Position numbers and translations under genes: made by a program. A DNA stretch of 64,000 nucleotides from Candidatus Bipolaricaulota bacterium (GTDB lineage: Bacteria > Bipolaricaulota > Bipolaricaulia > UBA7950 > UBA9294), in the NCBI GenBank assembly GCA_028278555.1, contig JANQEA010000019.1, positions 56,817-120,816 on the forward strand, read 5' to 3'. Positions 32,711 to 40,665 of the stretch are shown here, one piece after another. Each line of letters opens with the position of its first letter. Position 1 is the first letter of the stretch. Below the pieces are notes generated by a model. That model saw nothing but the letters and a program-made list of their open reading frames with translations. It was not told the DNA's origin and did not search any database.

Positions 32711-33358
32711 ATGAGTGAGCGGTTCGAGATTTTCGACATGAATGGCGAGTTGATTGCAGTTCAGGAGCGGAAGGAGTTCGAGAAGGAGATCGCGGAGGAG
32801 TTCGCTGAGAAAGGTAGAATAACGCGCAAAGTGCGGGCTATCAGGCTGCTGCTCCTTACATCGCAGGGCCGCGTCTACCTTCAGAAGAGAAGCAAGATGA
32901 AGAGGGCCAACCCTGGATTGCTAGACAAGACTGTCGGCGGTCACGCTGCCGCTGGGCACTCTTACTCCATGACGGTAGTTAAGGAATGCGCGGAAGAACT
33001 AGGTTTTCCGTCGACTGTTCTTGACACATCCGAGTTCAGGAAAGCTGTGCGCGTCACAGACCTGACCATCATCGGCGTCCTCCAGCTGATAGAGATACTG
33101 GAGAACTTCGTCTCCAAACGGAGATTGGCGGATGGTAGCTTCTTCGAACAACCGTACATCACTGGCATGTACTTGGGGTACTACGATGGCCCTATCAGGT
33201 TCGTGGACGGAGAGAGCTGTGGCATTGAGTCGTTCTCGATGCAGGAGCTGAGAGACGAACTTGCAGCGCATCCAGAAGCGTTCACAGACGATTTGCGTTT
33301 CATGGTTGATAGGTACGAGCAACTAATGGTTCCCGTCGAGCAAATGGGAGATGGGTAA
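32711..33358 (+). CDS. NUDIX-family hydrolase
   Basis: A 215-residue NUDIX protein. The NUDIX box region GGHAAAGHSYS...VKECAEELGF is at 77-99. It keeps the EExxG core but has His in place of the first Glu and Lys in place of the Arg. The upstream LLLLTSQGRVYLQKRSKMKRANPGLLDKTVGGH pattern is like YfcD or IPP-isomerase-like NUDIX proteins (residue quotation split by family positions 46-78). The start at 32711 follows GGAGGT four bases upstream. It ends the kinase-like cluster. A role in hydrolysing a nucleotide product of the three kinase-like proteins is an inference from position only. Confidence 0.75.
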   Translation: MSERFEIFDMNGELIAVQERKEFEKEIAEEFAEKGRITRKVRAIRLLLLTSQGRVYLQKRSKMKRANPGLLDKTVGGHAAAGHSYSMTVVKECAEELGFPSTVLDTSEFRKAVRVTDLTIIGVLQLIEILENFVSKRRLADGSFFEQPYITGMYLGYYDGPIRFVDGESCGIESFSMQELRDELAAHPEAFTDDLRFMVDRYEQLMVPVEQMGDG

Positions 33359-33456
33359 CTGGACCTGGCAGTGCCCCCATTGGGGAGCGTTGAAGCGGCC
33401 CTCCGCGACGATAGCTCACGACGAGGCGCGGGTTGTATGCAGATGAAGGCCAACCC

Positions 33457-33882
33457 ATGGAAACGATCAACACGATCCAGCTGATTGACGAGTCGGTCTT
33501 CCCGGACGAGGCCGTTCTCAAGGGTGTGCTGGGTCGGTCGTATCGGGCCTACTGCGCGTTGCTTGAGCTGTTCGGGCGGAACGAGATGACACACGAGTGG
33601 CGCTTCTACCGGGACGGGAAGGCGTGGCTCTGCAAGGTCCAGAAGAAGAATAGGACGATCGTCTGGATGTCGGCTTGGGAAGGCTTCATGAAGGCGATGG
33701 TCTACGTCCCGCTCAAGCACATGGACGGCGTCTATGCTCTGCCCGTCTCTGAAGAGACGATGGCTTGCTTCCGCGACACCAAGGACGTTGGCCAATCGAA
33801 GCCCTGCATCTTCGAGGTCCGAAATCAGAAGGGCCTGAAGGACCTCAACACCGTCATGCAGTTCAAGATCCAAACGAAGTAG
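33457..33882 (+). CDS. DUF3788-like protein
   Basis: A 141-residue protein resembling the DUF3788 family by its HEWRFYRDGKAWLCKVQKK and IVWMSAWEGFMKAMVY segments. It has no catalytic motif, signal peptide or membrane helix. The ATG at 33457 follows GAAGG. An ATG 24 bases upstream is also possible. Base composition returns toward the genome norm here. It is separated from the NUDIX gene by about 100 bases and stops 9 bases before the frameshifted leuD fragment, so it may not belong to the kinase-like cluster. Confidence 0.65.
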   Translation: METINTIQLIDESVFPDEAVLKGVLGRSYRAYCALLELFGRNEMTHEWRFYRDGKAWLCKVQKKNRTIVWMSAWEGFMKAMVYVPLKHMDGVYALPVSEETMACFRDTKDVGQSKPCIFEVRNQKGLKDLNTVMQFKIQTK

Positions 33883-33891
33883 CTCGATCGC

Positions 33892-34130
33892 CTACTGCGC
33901 AATGCCATCAACGGCCGCCTTCCCGCCATCGAGTTTGCCCGGGGGCCGAGGGGATGCAGATGCACGACGAGAGGGGCATCGTCTTTGCCGCGGGTGTCCT
34001 TGAGCACAATGGGAGGATCTACACCTTCCCGCCGCTTCCGCCGGGGGTCCTCGCCATCCTCGAAGACGGCGGACTGATCGCGCACGTCCAGAAGGTGCTG
34101 AGCACCCAGTCCTTCAGCTCGACCGGATAG
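33892..34130 (+). pseudogene. leuD 3'-end fragment, copy B, frameshifted
   Basis: LLRNAINGRLPAIEFARG (from 33892) aligns with YFRNAINNGLPVIELAEG of LeuD. The match then continues in another frame from about 33954 (FAAGVLEHNGRIYTFPPLPP and VLAILEDGGLIAHVQKVLST). The frame shift lies in the G-rich run at 33941-33953. It begins nine bases after the DUF3788-like gene stop, has no start codon context and lacks the first half of LeuD. Together with copy A it brackets the lower-GC island. Confidence 0.8.
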
Positions 34131-34301
34131 GACGATCCCAGCTACCGTCTGAGCCGTCTCTTTGTGTATCTCCTTGCTAAAACGTGAATACCTGATCGAC
34201 TCGTATGCTTGGTTAGCCTTGCTTCGGAGCTGTAGGATGGAGCGCAGACTCCGATTGGCAGAAACGAGTTCCAGCTCTGCAGGTCTCAAGGAGGTGCCCG
34301 A
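34131..34301. promoter_or_regulatory. Leader region of the PSD-nuclease/protease unit
   Basis: These 171 bases must contain the promoter of the next two genes if they are transcribed independently. A TTGCTA (34175-34180) and a TATGCT further on are spaced too widely to be a good pair. The ribosome site AAGGAGGTG before 34302 is strong. No terminator is seen. Confidence 0.35.
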
Positions 34302-35696
34302 ATGGCTCATGCGAAGCTTCTGACGCTCGACAAGGCCGGTCCCGTCCAGATGGGCTTCTGGGTCCCCAATCGCGTGTGGGCGACGGCGAAGTACCTCGTC
34401 CCGCTTCGCGACGAAATCGCCGCGAAGAAACGGGATGGCACGCTCGCCCCACTGCGTGAGGAGATCCAGTCGTTCAAGGGCTGGGTGACGGCCAACAGCG
34501 TCTACCGCATGTGGGTCACGGCGATGATCGACCAGGCGAACGGTTTCGTCCTAACGCTCGACGAGCGGACCAAGGAGGAGATCAAAGACGAGGATGGTGA
34601 CAGGGTCTGGATCAAGGGCTACGACGAGTTCTTCGAGATCCTGAACGTGATCGTCGAGACGACCCCAGCCTTCGTCACCACAGATGGCGGCAACCCGATT
34701 GCGATGATCGGCACGCCGATGAACGCCCTCTTGGCAATTGCGATGGCGACCGAGGCCGGGCTCGCGCTCTTCCACGACGCAACCTTCAATGCCCAGCTGA
34801 AGGAGAAGGTCCTCGATACGTGGAATGAGTACCTCAAGAGCAGCAAGTCGATCGAGCACCACTTCGAGGTGACCCCGCTGGGCGGGGAAGACGTCGAGGG
34901 GTCGTGGTGCTCGCAGGCTGCCTGGGATGCCGGCGTATGGGACGAGATGGTCATTCACGATGCGAAGAAGGCGGCCTACGGCTACGCATCGTGGAATGAC
35001 TTCTTTCTCCGACTGTTCGTGAAGGATGCGCGCCCCTTCCACGGGAAGGAAGAAGAGGTCGTCAACATCGGGTGTGAGACCACACCGTGGCAGTATGAGG
35101 CTGATCTTCAATACAAGTCCAAGTTCTGGATCAAGGATGTCAATTATTCGCTGCTCGACCTCTTCGGAGGAGACAAGGAATGGGCGAGGTGTTTCGAAGA
35201 CGGCCAGGCCTATCAGGGCTTCCTCTCTGCGACCCACTATCACCGCTGGAACGCCCCGCTCAAAGGCAAGATCGTGCGCTCGTGGGTGCAGGCGGGAACC
35301 TACTTCGCCCAGCGGCCGGGGCAGGGACAGAACGCAGGAACGTGGGAGGGGACGGAGTCGCAGCCGTACCTCGGTCACGTGGCAACTCGTGCCATCTTCA
35401 TCCTGGAGCACCCGACATGCGGCTACGTCGCATTGATCTGCATCGGGATGGTCGAGGTGTCGACGTGCGCCATCAAGAAGGGGTACGAGGTCAAGAAGGG
35501 CGCTCCACCCAAGGACATCGAGCGCGGCGAGGAGATCGGCCACTTCGAGTTCGGCGGCTCGACGCACATGATGATCTTCCAGAAGGACAAGGTGGATCTT
35601 GCGGAGTGGGCCCTGGAAGCGGAGACCCACCGGCTCGACCCGAACCCAACGCCGATGGGGACGGTCATCGCCAAGGCCAAGCGAAAGGCTGATTGA
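34302..35696 (+). CDS. Phosphatidylserine-decarboxylase-family protein with PSDC domain
   Basis: A 464-residue pyruvoyl-enzyme candidate. The N-terminal region (about 15-200) resembles the PSDC domain found before the catalytic part in L-tryptophan decarboxylase PsiD-type members. The catalytic part has WNDFFLRLFVKDARPF at 231-246, HYHRWNAPLKGKIV at 312-325, and a processing motif GGST at 418-421 before a hydrophobic strand (HMMIFQK). There Ser420 would form the pyruvoyl group after self-cleavage. No signal peptide or anchor is obvious. It is thus a soluble decarboxylase that may act on an amino acid or a phospholipid headgroup. It precedes the nuclease/protease fusion by 27 bases. Confidence 0.85.
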   Translation: MAHAKLLTLDKAGPVQMGFWVPNRVWATAKYLVPLRDEIAAKKRDGTLAPLREEIQSFKGWVTANSVYRMWVTAMIDQANGFVLTLDERTKEEIKDEDGDRVWIKGYDEFFEILNVIVETTPAFVTTDGGNPIAMIGTPMNALLAIAMATEAGLALFHDATFNAQLKEKVLDTWNEYLKSSKSIEHHFEVTPLGGEDVEGSWCSQAAWDAGVWDEMVIHDAKKAAYGYASWNDFFLRLFVKDARPFHGKEEEVVNIGCETTPWQYEADLQYKSKFWIKDVNYSLLDLFGGDKEWARCFEDGQAYQGFLSATHYHRWNAPLKGKIVRSWVQAGTYFAQRPGQGQNAGTWEGTESQPYLGHVATRAIFILEHPTCGYVALICIGMVEVSTCAIKKGYEVKKGAPPKDIERGEEIGHFEFGGSTHMMIFQKDKVDLAEWALEAETHRLDPNPTPMGTVIAKAKRKAD

Positions 35697-35723
35697 CCAC
35701 ACGTCTCAAGGAGGAGGAAGGTG

Positions 35724-37505
35724 ATGGACTACACGACGATTCATCCGCTGTGCGCCAGCCAGGCGCATCGCGTCGATCTGCATTTGTGGCGCGGCGCGCC
35801 TCAGAATCTGGACGAAGCTCGCCCCATTCAGATTCTCGTGAACCAGGGCTATGTGGTCGGGTTCTGCCCCGACCGCCTTCAGCCTGCATGGTCTGCGTAC
35901 CGCGTTGCCCATGCCGACGACGATGTCGACTACGACCGTCCGCTGATGTACTACGACGACCTTCGGCTCGACGAAGCGCATCGCATCGGCCGAAAGACCT
36001 TCGGGAAGATTGGCGGGATCCAGCTACATGTCGGACACATGACGCCCAACGAGGTCATCAACCGCCAGTTCGGACGTCTCGCGCAGATGGAGACGTTCCT
36101 GATGTCGAACATGAGCCCCCAGTACGGCTCCCTCAACGGCGGCGTGTGGCTCAAGCTGGAGACGGCAATCCGTGAGATCAAGGATGAGCCGGGGAAGGAC
36201 CATGTCTGGGCCATCGTGGGCCCGGTATTCGGCGAGGAGCCTTCGTTGATTGGCCGCGGGCAAGGCAAGCACCTGCCTGTTCCGGAAGCCTACTTCTGCA
36301 TCATCGTCGACCCCCATAGCTACCCGTATGACACGCCATCGCGTGTTCAAATCGACTGTTTCGTGATTCCGCAAGAGGCGCCGAGCGACTCACACCCGCA
36401 GGACTACCCAGCCACCCTGGAGGAGGTGGAGGCAGCCACCAATCTGAGGTTCTTTGCTTCGTGGGGCCGGGAAGCGCCTCTCGGGCTGGAAGCGCAGGAT
36501 GCGGCGGCTTCCCAGAGTGAGAGCCGCCTGATGCAGGTGCTCGAGCAGCAGAGAACGGAGTTGGCTTCCACAGACGAGGAGATCACAAAGGCCCGCGAGG
36601 AAGCGACGTCGATCGAGGACTTCATCGAAACCCTGAAGGACGAAGCGGCCAGCATCCAAGTCACAGGCCGCGCTCTGACCGATCAGGAGGCGGCGCGGCT
36701 GTCGGCGATCCAGCATACGATCTCATGGTTGCTTCGAGTTCTTCGTCAGCTGTTCGGCAAGCCGGCGGACGGGCCGGCGAAGGAGCCGGAGAAGCCCACC
36801 AGCAATCTCATCACCTACAAGATCACGTCCGACTCAGGCGACAAACTGAAGACCGGGGCACGAACGGCGTGCAACTTCTGGAACCGATTCGTGCTCCCGA
36901 AGTACTCGATCGTGATCCGCCTTGGCACGTTCACACAGAACAGCTATACGATTGCTCGAGCCTACAAGCCGTACATCAAGGACGGGGTCCACTATGGCAA
37001 GGTGGAGTTCAACACGAAGTACCTCTCGCAGTACACGGCGGATCAGATCGCTGGCACGATCGTGCACGAGATCGGCCACTCCCTCGGCATCGGCTGGGAG
37101 GAGTGGGATAAGCTCTACGACCCCAAAACGGGCAAGTTCAAGTCCGACGCTGTAGGTCAGCTGAGCGAGCTCAAGAACATGGAAGTTGAGCTTGATGGCG
37201 GCCCCGGCACAGCGCTCTCTCACTGGGACGAGGCGAAGTTCGATCGGGAGCTGATGACTGGCTACAAGGACCATGGCGAACACGTGCTGCCCGTCACGAT
37301 TGACCTGATGGCGGTACTTGGTCACGCGGTGAGCGAGAGGCTGAAGTCCAAGGAGGACCTTCGCGGTCTGTTGCAGGATGCTGCGAGCATGGTGTTTTCT
37401 CGTCAGGACGTGGCTCGAAGCCTCGATCGCGATCACCTCGAGGAGACCGACCTGTTCGAGACGATTCCGCATCTTCCGCCGGAAGCCACGGACGACGCCG
37501 GCTAG
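35724..37505 (+). CDS. Fusion of EndoG/NucA-type nuclease and leishmanolysin-like zinc protease
   Basis: A 593-residue two-enzyme protein. The N-terminal DNA/RNA non-specific endonuclease part (about 35-250) has GHMTP at 104-108, replacing the usual DRGHxxP, then TFLMSNMSPQ at 124-133 and LNGGVWLKLE at 137-146. A charged coiled-coil linker covers about 265-345. The C-terminal metzincin has HEIGHSLGIG at 448-457. A third ligand candidate is His500 in LSHWDEAKFDRELMTGY, which also supplies the Met-turn (Met511). The distant third histidine and HW...ELMTG pattern are those of leishmanolysin (M8). There is no signal peptide. The ATG at 35724 follows GAGGAGG. The start GTG at 35721 is also possible. 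Confidence 0.85.
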   Translation: MDYTTIHPLCASQAHRVDLHLWRGAPQNLDEARPIQILVNQGYVVGFCPDRLQPAWSAYRVAHADDDVDYDRPLMYYDDLRLDEAHRIGRKTFGKIGGIQLHVGHMTPNEVINRQFGRLAQMETFLMSNMSPQYGSLNGGVWLKLETAIREIKDEPGKDHVWAIVGPVFGEEPSLIGRGQGKHLPVPEAYFCIIVDPHSYPYDTPSRVQIDCFVIPQEAPSDSHPQDYPATLEEVEAATNLRFFASWGREAPLGLEAQDAAASQSESRLMQVLEQQRTELASTDEEITKAREEATSIEDFIETLKDEAASIQVTGRALTDQEAARLSAIQHTISWLLRVLRQLFGKPADGPAKEPEKPTSNLITYKITSDSGDKLKTGARTACNFWNRFVLPKYSIVIRLGTFTQNSYTIARAYKPYIKDGVHYGKVEFNTKYLSQYTADQIAGTIVHEIGHSLGIGWEEWDKLYDPKTGKFKSDAVGQLSELKNMEVELDGGPGTALSHWDEAKFDRELMTGYKDHGEHVLPVTIDLMAVLGHAVSERLKSKEDLRGLLQDAASMVFSRQDVARSLDRDHLEETDLFETIPHLPPEATDDAG

Positions 37506-37531
37506 TCGAGTCGGTTCTAGGTTCTTGAGGG

Positions 37532-37583
37532 GCTGCGAGCAGGCCCGAGCCTGCCCCTTGCGTGCCCGCAAAGGGCACGCAAG
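37532..37583 (+). terminator. Hairpin cluster ending the nuclease/protease unit
   Basis: A perfect 11-bp stem CTTGCGTGCCC/GGGCACGCAAG (37557-37567 with 37573-37583) has a 5-base loop. It is preceded by a smaller GCAGGC/GCCTGC hairpin. No T-run follows, but the stability suggests transcription or transcript ends here. Confidence 0.6.
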
Positions 37584-37677
37584 GGTGGCGTCGAGAGCCG
37601 CGATTGGGGCGGGAGGGGATCGGCATGCAACAAGTCGCCATGCAGAGGCGTGTTGCACGGGGTAGTCTGTCTCCATC

Positions 37678-38157
37678 ATGAGCATTGAGTTCAATCCGAT
37701 CGGCGTCATTCACACGCCGTATACCGAGCCGAAAGGAATGCCGATCCAGCCGGCTGGCGCCGCCGGCGTGCAGGGGACCGTCGAGGTCTTCGAGGCGTAT
37801 CGCGGCGGACTCGCCGATCTCGACGGCTTCTCCCACATCGTCCTGCTCTATCACTTTCACAAGAGCGATGGCTACAAGCTACGCGTGGTGCCCTTCATGG
37901 ACACGGTGGAGCGAGGCCTGTTCGCGACGCGGGCGCCGAAGCGTCCGAATGCCATTGGCTTGTCTGTGGTCCAGCTCGATCGAATCGAGAATGGGGTCCT
38001 GCATGTGCAGAACGTCGACATTGTCGACGGCACGCCGCTCCTCGACATCAAGCCCTATGTGCCCGAGTTCGACTCGCCCGCCGAGATCCGCACCGGCTGG
38101 CTTGACGAGGCCCGCAAGACCGTCTCCGACCGCTGCGCTGACGAGCGGTTCGCCTGA
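37678..38157 (+). CDS. trmO: tRNA m6t6A37 methyltransferase TrmO
   Basis: A 159-residue protein of the TrmO/TsaA family, which methylates N6-threonylcarbamoyladenosine at position 37 of certain tRNAs using S-adenosylmethionine. Family features are FNPIGVIHTPYTEPKGMPIQ, the HIVLLYHFH segment, TRAPKRPNAIGLSVVQL and LLDIKPYVPEFD. The length equals the single-domain family form. It stands alone after the terminator cluster. The start at 37678 lacks a strong ribosome site but matches the family start. Confidence 0.92.
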   Translation: MSIEFNPIGVIHTPYTEPKGMPIQPAGAAGVQGTVEVFEAYRGGLADLDGFSHIVLLYHFHKSDGYKLRVVPFMDTVERGLFATRAPKRPNAIGLSVVQLDRIENGVLHVQNVDIVDGTPLLDIKPYVPEFDSPAEIRTGWLDEARKTVSDRCADERFA

Positions 38158-38207
38158 TCGGAGTTGGCAGAACGTCACATGGCTCAACGTCAACGAGAGG
38201 AAGAGAT

Positions 38208-39218
38208 ATGTCGAGTCTTCGAATCGGTCTTGTCGGATACGGTGCCTGGACGCGATCTGCCTATCTCCCGGCGCTTCGACGAGATGGCCGCGCCGAGATC
38301 ATCTCCGTCGCCGCACCGACTGACGCGACGCGCGCTCGCGCGGTCTCCGAGCTTGGATCGAACGTGGCTGCCTTCCCGACGGTTGAGGAGCAGCTGCAAG
38401 GGCTGGACGTCGATGCCGTCCTGATTGCCGTGCCCGACGTCCACCATGAGGATGCCCTTCTCGCGGTGCTTGCGAGTGGGACTCCCTGCCTCTACGAGCC
38501 GCCCATCACGGCGACCCGTGCGCGCATTGCGCCAGTGCTCAGGCGACTCCTGTCCGCGGAGCAGATCACCTGTGCCGATCTCGAGCTCGCGCTCATTCCG
38601 GCCGTGCAGCGGGCGGCGGAGCTTCTAGCACAAGGCGTGGTTGGGGGTGTCCAGATGGCGCGTATCCGCCTCCAGTCGGGGTGGGGTCCTGTGCCCGACT
38701 ACGATCTCTGCAACCTCAATCATCTCTGCACGTGGTACGTCGATGTTCTGAATCGGATTCTCGACGCCAAGCCGCGCCGCGTTCTGGTGCGCGACGGCCA
38801 CGGCACACCGGGCCGGAGGCAGAGCCAGACCATCGGGCTACTCGACTACGGCGACGTACTTGGCACGCTGCAGGCGAACATCGCGTGCGTCGGCGACCAG
38901 GAAATTGGCGTCGAGATCAACGGGAGCGATGGCGACATCTTGATCGACCTTTGGTCAGGCGATGTGTCTCTTCGAACGCGCGAAAGCACGGCATGGACGA
39001 CGGAGTCCTGGCGCGCGATCGAGCCCTATGCCGATTGGCCGGGCATGCACGAATCGATCACGGGTTTTCTCGATGCGGTGGAGGGCAACCAACCTGCGGC
39101 CTACGGCGCGGAGTCTGTGGCCGAGCTTCAGCTCGTCGGGCTTGCCGCCGAAGAGTCGCTCGACTCCGGCACTTGGGCCGACGTGCCGACACTAGAAGAC
39201 TTCCAGCAGGGGCGGTAG
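38208..39218 (+). CDS. Gfo/Idh/MocA-family oxidoreductase
   Basis: A 336-residue NAD(P)-dependent dehydrogenase with the N-terminal Rossmann motif GLVGYGAWTRSAYLPAL (about residues 7-23). The catalytic-domain motif that is usually EKP reads EPP here (CLYEPPITATR), so the catalytic lysine is missing from its normal place. The AxxVPDVHHEDAL region fits the family. The loss of lysine may mean altered chemistry or a binding role. It starts 50 bases after trmO and ends 3 bases before a small gene. The substrate is probably a sugar or polyol but is unidentified. Confidence 0.8.
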   Translation: MSSLRIGLVGYGAWTRSAYLPALRRDGRAEIISVAAPTDATRARAVSELGSNVAAFPTVEEQLQGLDVDAVLIAVPDVHHEDALLAVLASGTPCLYEPPITATRARIAPVLRRLLSAEQITCADLELALIPAVQRAAELLAQGVVGGVQMARIRLQSGWGPVPDYDLCNLNHLCTWYVDVLNRILDAKPRRVLVRDGHGTPGRRQSQTIGLLDYGDVLGTLQANIACVGDQEIGVEINGSDGDILIDLWSGDVSLRTRESTAWTTESWRAIEPYADWPGMHESITGFLDAVEGNQPAAYGAESVAELQLVGLAAEESLDSGTWADVPTLEDFQQGR

Positions 39219-39221
39219 ACC

Positions 39222-39419
39222 GTGGGCGGCGAGCGGTTCGACTACCAAGTTACCAAGGGCGACGTCGTCCGCATCTTCTGGGAAGGCCGCTGCATCATGA
39301 CGCTCGGCGGCGATCGCGGCCGGCATCTCGCGGCGGACCTTGAGGACGCCAGCGACGACGAAGCCCAATACCTCCTCCAACGCGCCACCGGCAACTTCAA
39401 GCGCGGCAACGAACGGTAG
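39222..39419 (+). CDS. Small conserved hypothetical protein
   Basis: A 65-residue protein with GTG start, 3 bases after the oxidoreductase. Features are FDYQVTKGDVVRIFWEGRCI, then DDEAQYLLQRATGNFKRGNE at the C terminus. The ATGNFKRGNE ending is a pattern I recall in small uncharacterised bacterial proteins. The product is probably a beta strand pair followed by a helix. The function is unknown. Confidence 0.65.
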   Translation: MGGERFDYQVTKGDVVRIFWEGRCIMTLGGDRGRHLAADLEDASDDEAQYLLQRATGNFKRGNER

Positions 39420-39709
39420 CCTTTGTGCTGCCATCGGCCGTTCGCTGCGAACGACCTAGCGACCTGCTGCGGAGATGCCAGGACGGGGGGTAGCGCCGAA
39501 AGGATGCCAGCCCGCATCCGGTCGAATCGGATCTTGGAAAAGCCGAAGCCCATACGCGCGAGATGATCGTGGGAGCTGATCGCATCGGAAGATCAGGGAT
39601 GGGGCTTCGTGACCTCGCTATGGCAGACGAGCAGAATGCATGATCAGGGCGAGACCCACCACGGGTGGCGCGACGTTCGGCAACAGATGAAACGCGGCCC
39701 TGCCGGCGC
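39420..39709. other. 290-base stretch without a gene
   Basis: Short open frames occur on both strands but lack ribosome sites and similarity. No RNA gene, repeat or terminator is recognised. It lies between a plus-strand gene and the 3' end of a minus-strand gene, so it is a convergent spacer. Confidence 0.4.
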
Positions 39710-40129
39710 TTAAGAGTCGGGCCGGGTCGTTCCGCAGGTTGAGCATCCCGGGTCGGGTAGCCCCCAGCCGGTGAGGAGATCGTCTTCGATCTCGAGGACC
39801 CTCATCCCCAGACGTTTCGACTTGTAGGTCCAAGACTCGCGATCCGAGTTCTCGGCGTCCGGGAAGTCGATGTCGTCCGGCTCGCCGATGCTCGCTCGGA
39901 TCATCTCCTTGTCCATGCCGACCCAGATGTCGCCACGTACAACCCCTGCACAGACCTCGCGATCCCACTCGGGATGGGCCTCCTGGCACTCATCGACGGC
40001 GCGGCCGAAGTAGAGGGACAGGCTGGCACGGATCGGCGTCGAGTCCGAACCGGGCATCCGAACCAACGTCATGGCGAGCAGGGCGACGACGATGACCAGC
40101 AGGACAGGCTTCAACGTAGCAATGGTCAT
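39710..40129 (-). CDS. Exported or membrane-anchored protein with SmpA/OmlA-like segment
   Basis: A 139-residue protein with one N-terminal hydrophobic helix (residues 7-23), which serves as signal or anchor. The segment IWVGMDKEMIRASIGEPDDI resembles the small-lipoprotein SmpA/BamE-type fold (GMTxxxVxxxLGxP), and three later aromatic/charged strands fit it. There is no lipobox, so it is not a lipoprotein like BamE. Paired cysteines occur at DECQEAH/REVCAGV, plus CSTCGTT near the C terminus. It is divergent from the TIGR04076-like gene. The function is unknown. Confidence 0.6.
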   Translation of the reverse strand: MTIATLKPVLLVIVVALLAMTLVRMPGSDSTPIRASLSLYFGRAVDECQEAHPEWDREVCAGVVRGDIWVGMDKEMIRASIGEPDDIDFPDAENSDRESWTYKSKRLGMRVLEIEDDLLTGWGLPDPGCSTCGTTRPDS

Positions 40130-40266
40130 ATCTCATCCTTTCACGCCAGCCGATTCTATCGCACCCGAGCCGGATCGTCAGGGCGGACCACACAGACAGT
40201 GTGCAGTACCATCGGTCCATCTGAGTCGAGATCATCGAGAGAACTTGCTATTGGAAGGAGATTGCC

Positions 40267-40641
40267 ATGCCGGAATACGAGATCGAATTCGAGATTGTCG
40301 AGGGGAAGGGCACGACGATCACGGGGCCACCGTACCCGGATCTGGCGAAGGAAGGACTTTGCGCCTGGATGCTTGGCGACGACGAGGACCCGATGAAGAA
40401 GGTCGGTGACACGTTCCGGCACCCGGACGACCTCGGGAAGATGTGCCCGTGGCTCGTCGACAGCTTGACCGGGTTCGTCCGGGCGCTCGAGAACGGTGCC
40501 ACGCTCGGCTGGCGGTACAAAGGGACGCCGTACGAGAAGGAGATCGATCCGGACGGCGTGACGACGGAGTTCGTCCGGTGTCCCGACCCGACGGCCTCCG
40601 GGATCGTCATCAAGATCACGCGGACCGCACTGCCAGAGTAG
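40267..40641 (+). CDS. TIGR04076-like protein
   Basis: A 124-residue protein with an N-terminal strand EYEIEFEIVEGKG, a GKMCPWLVDSL segment near the middle and a C-terminal CPDPTASGIVIKITR. Together these match the small TIGR04076 family, whose function is unknown. The conserved cysteines could bind a metal. The start has GAAGGAG upstream. It is followed after 24 bases by the TfoX-like gene. Confidence 0.65.
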   Translation: MPEYEIEFEIVEGKGTTITGPPYPDLAKEGLCAWMLGDDEDPMKKVGDTFRHPDDLGKMCPWLVDSLTGFVRALENGATLGWRYKGTPYEKEIDPDGVTTEFVRCPDPTASGIVIKITRTALPE

Positions 40642-40665
40642 CCAGCGGTCGAAACGGAGGCGCGG

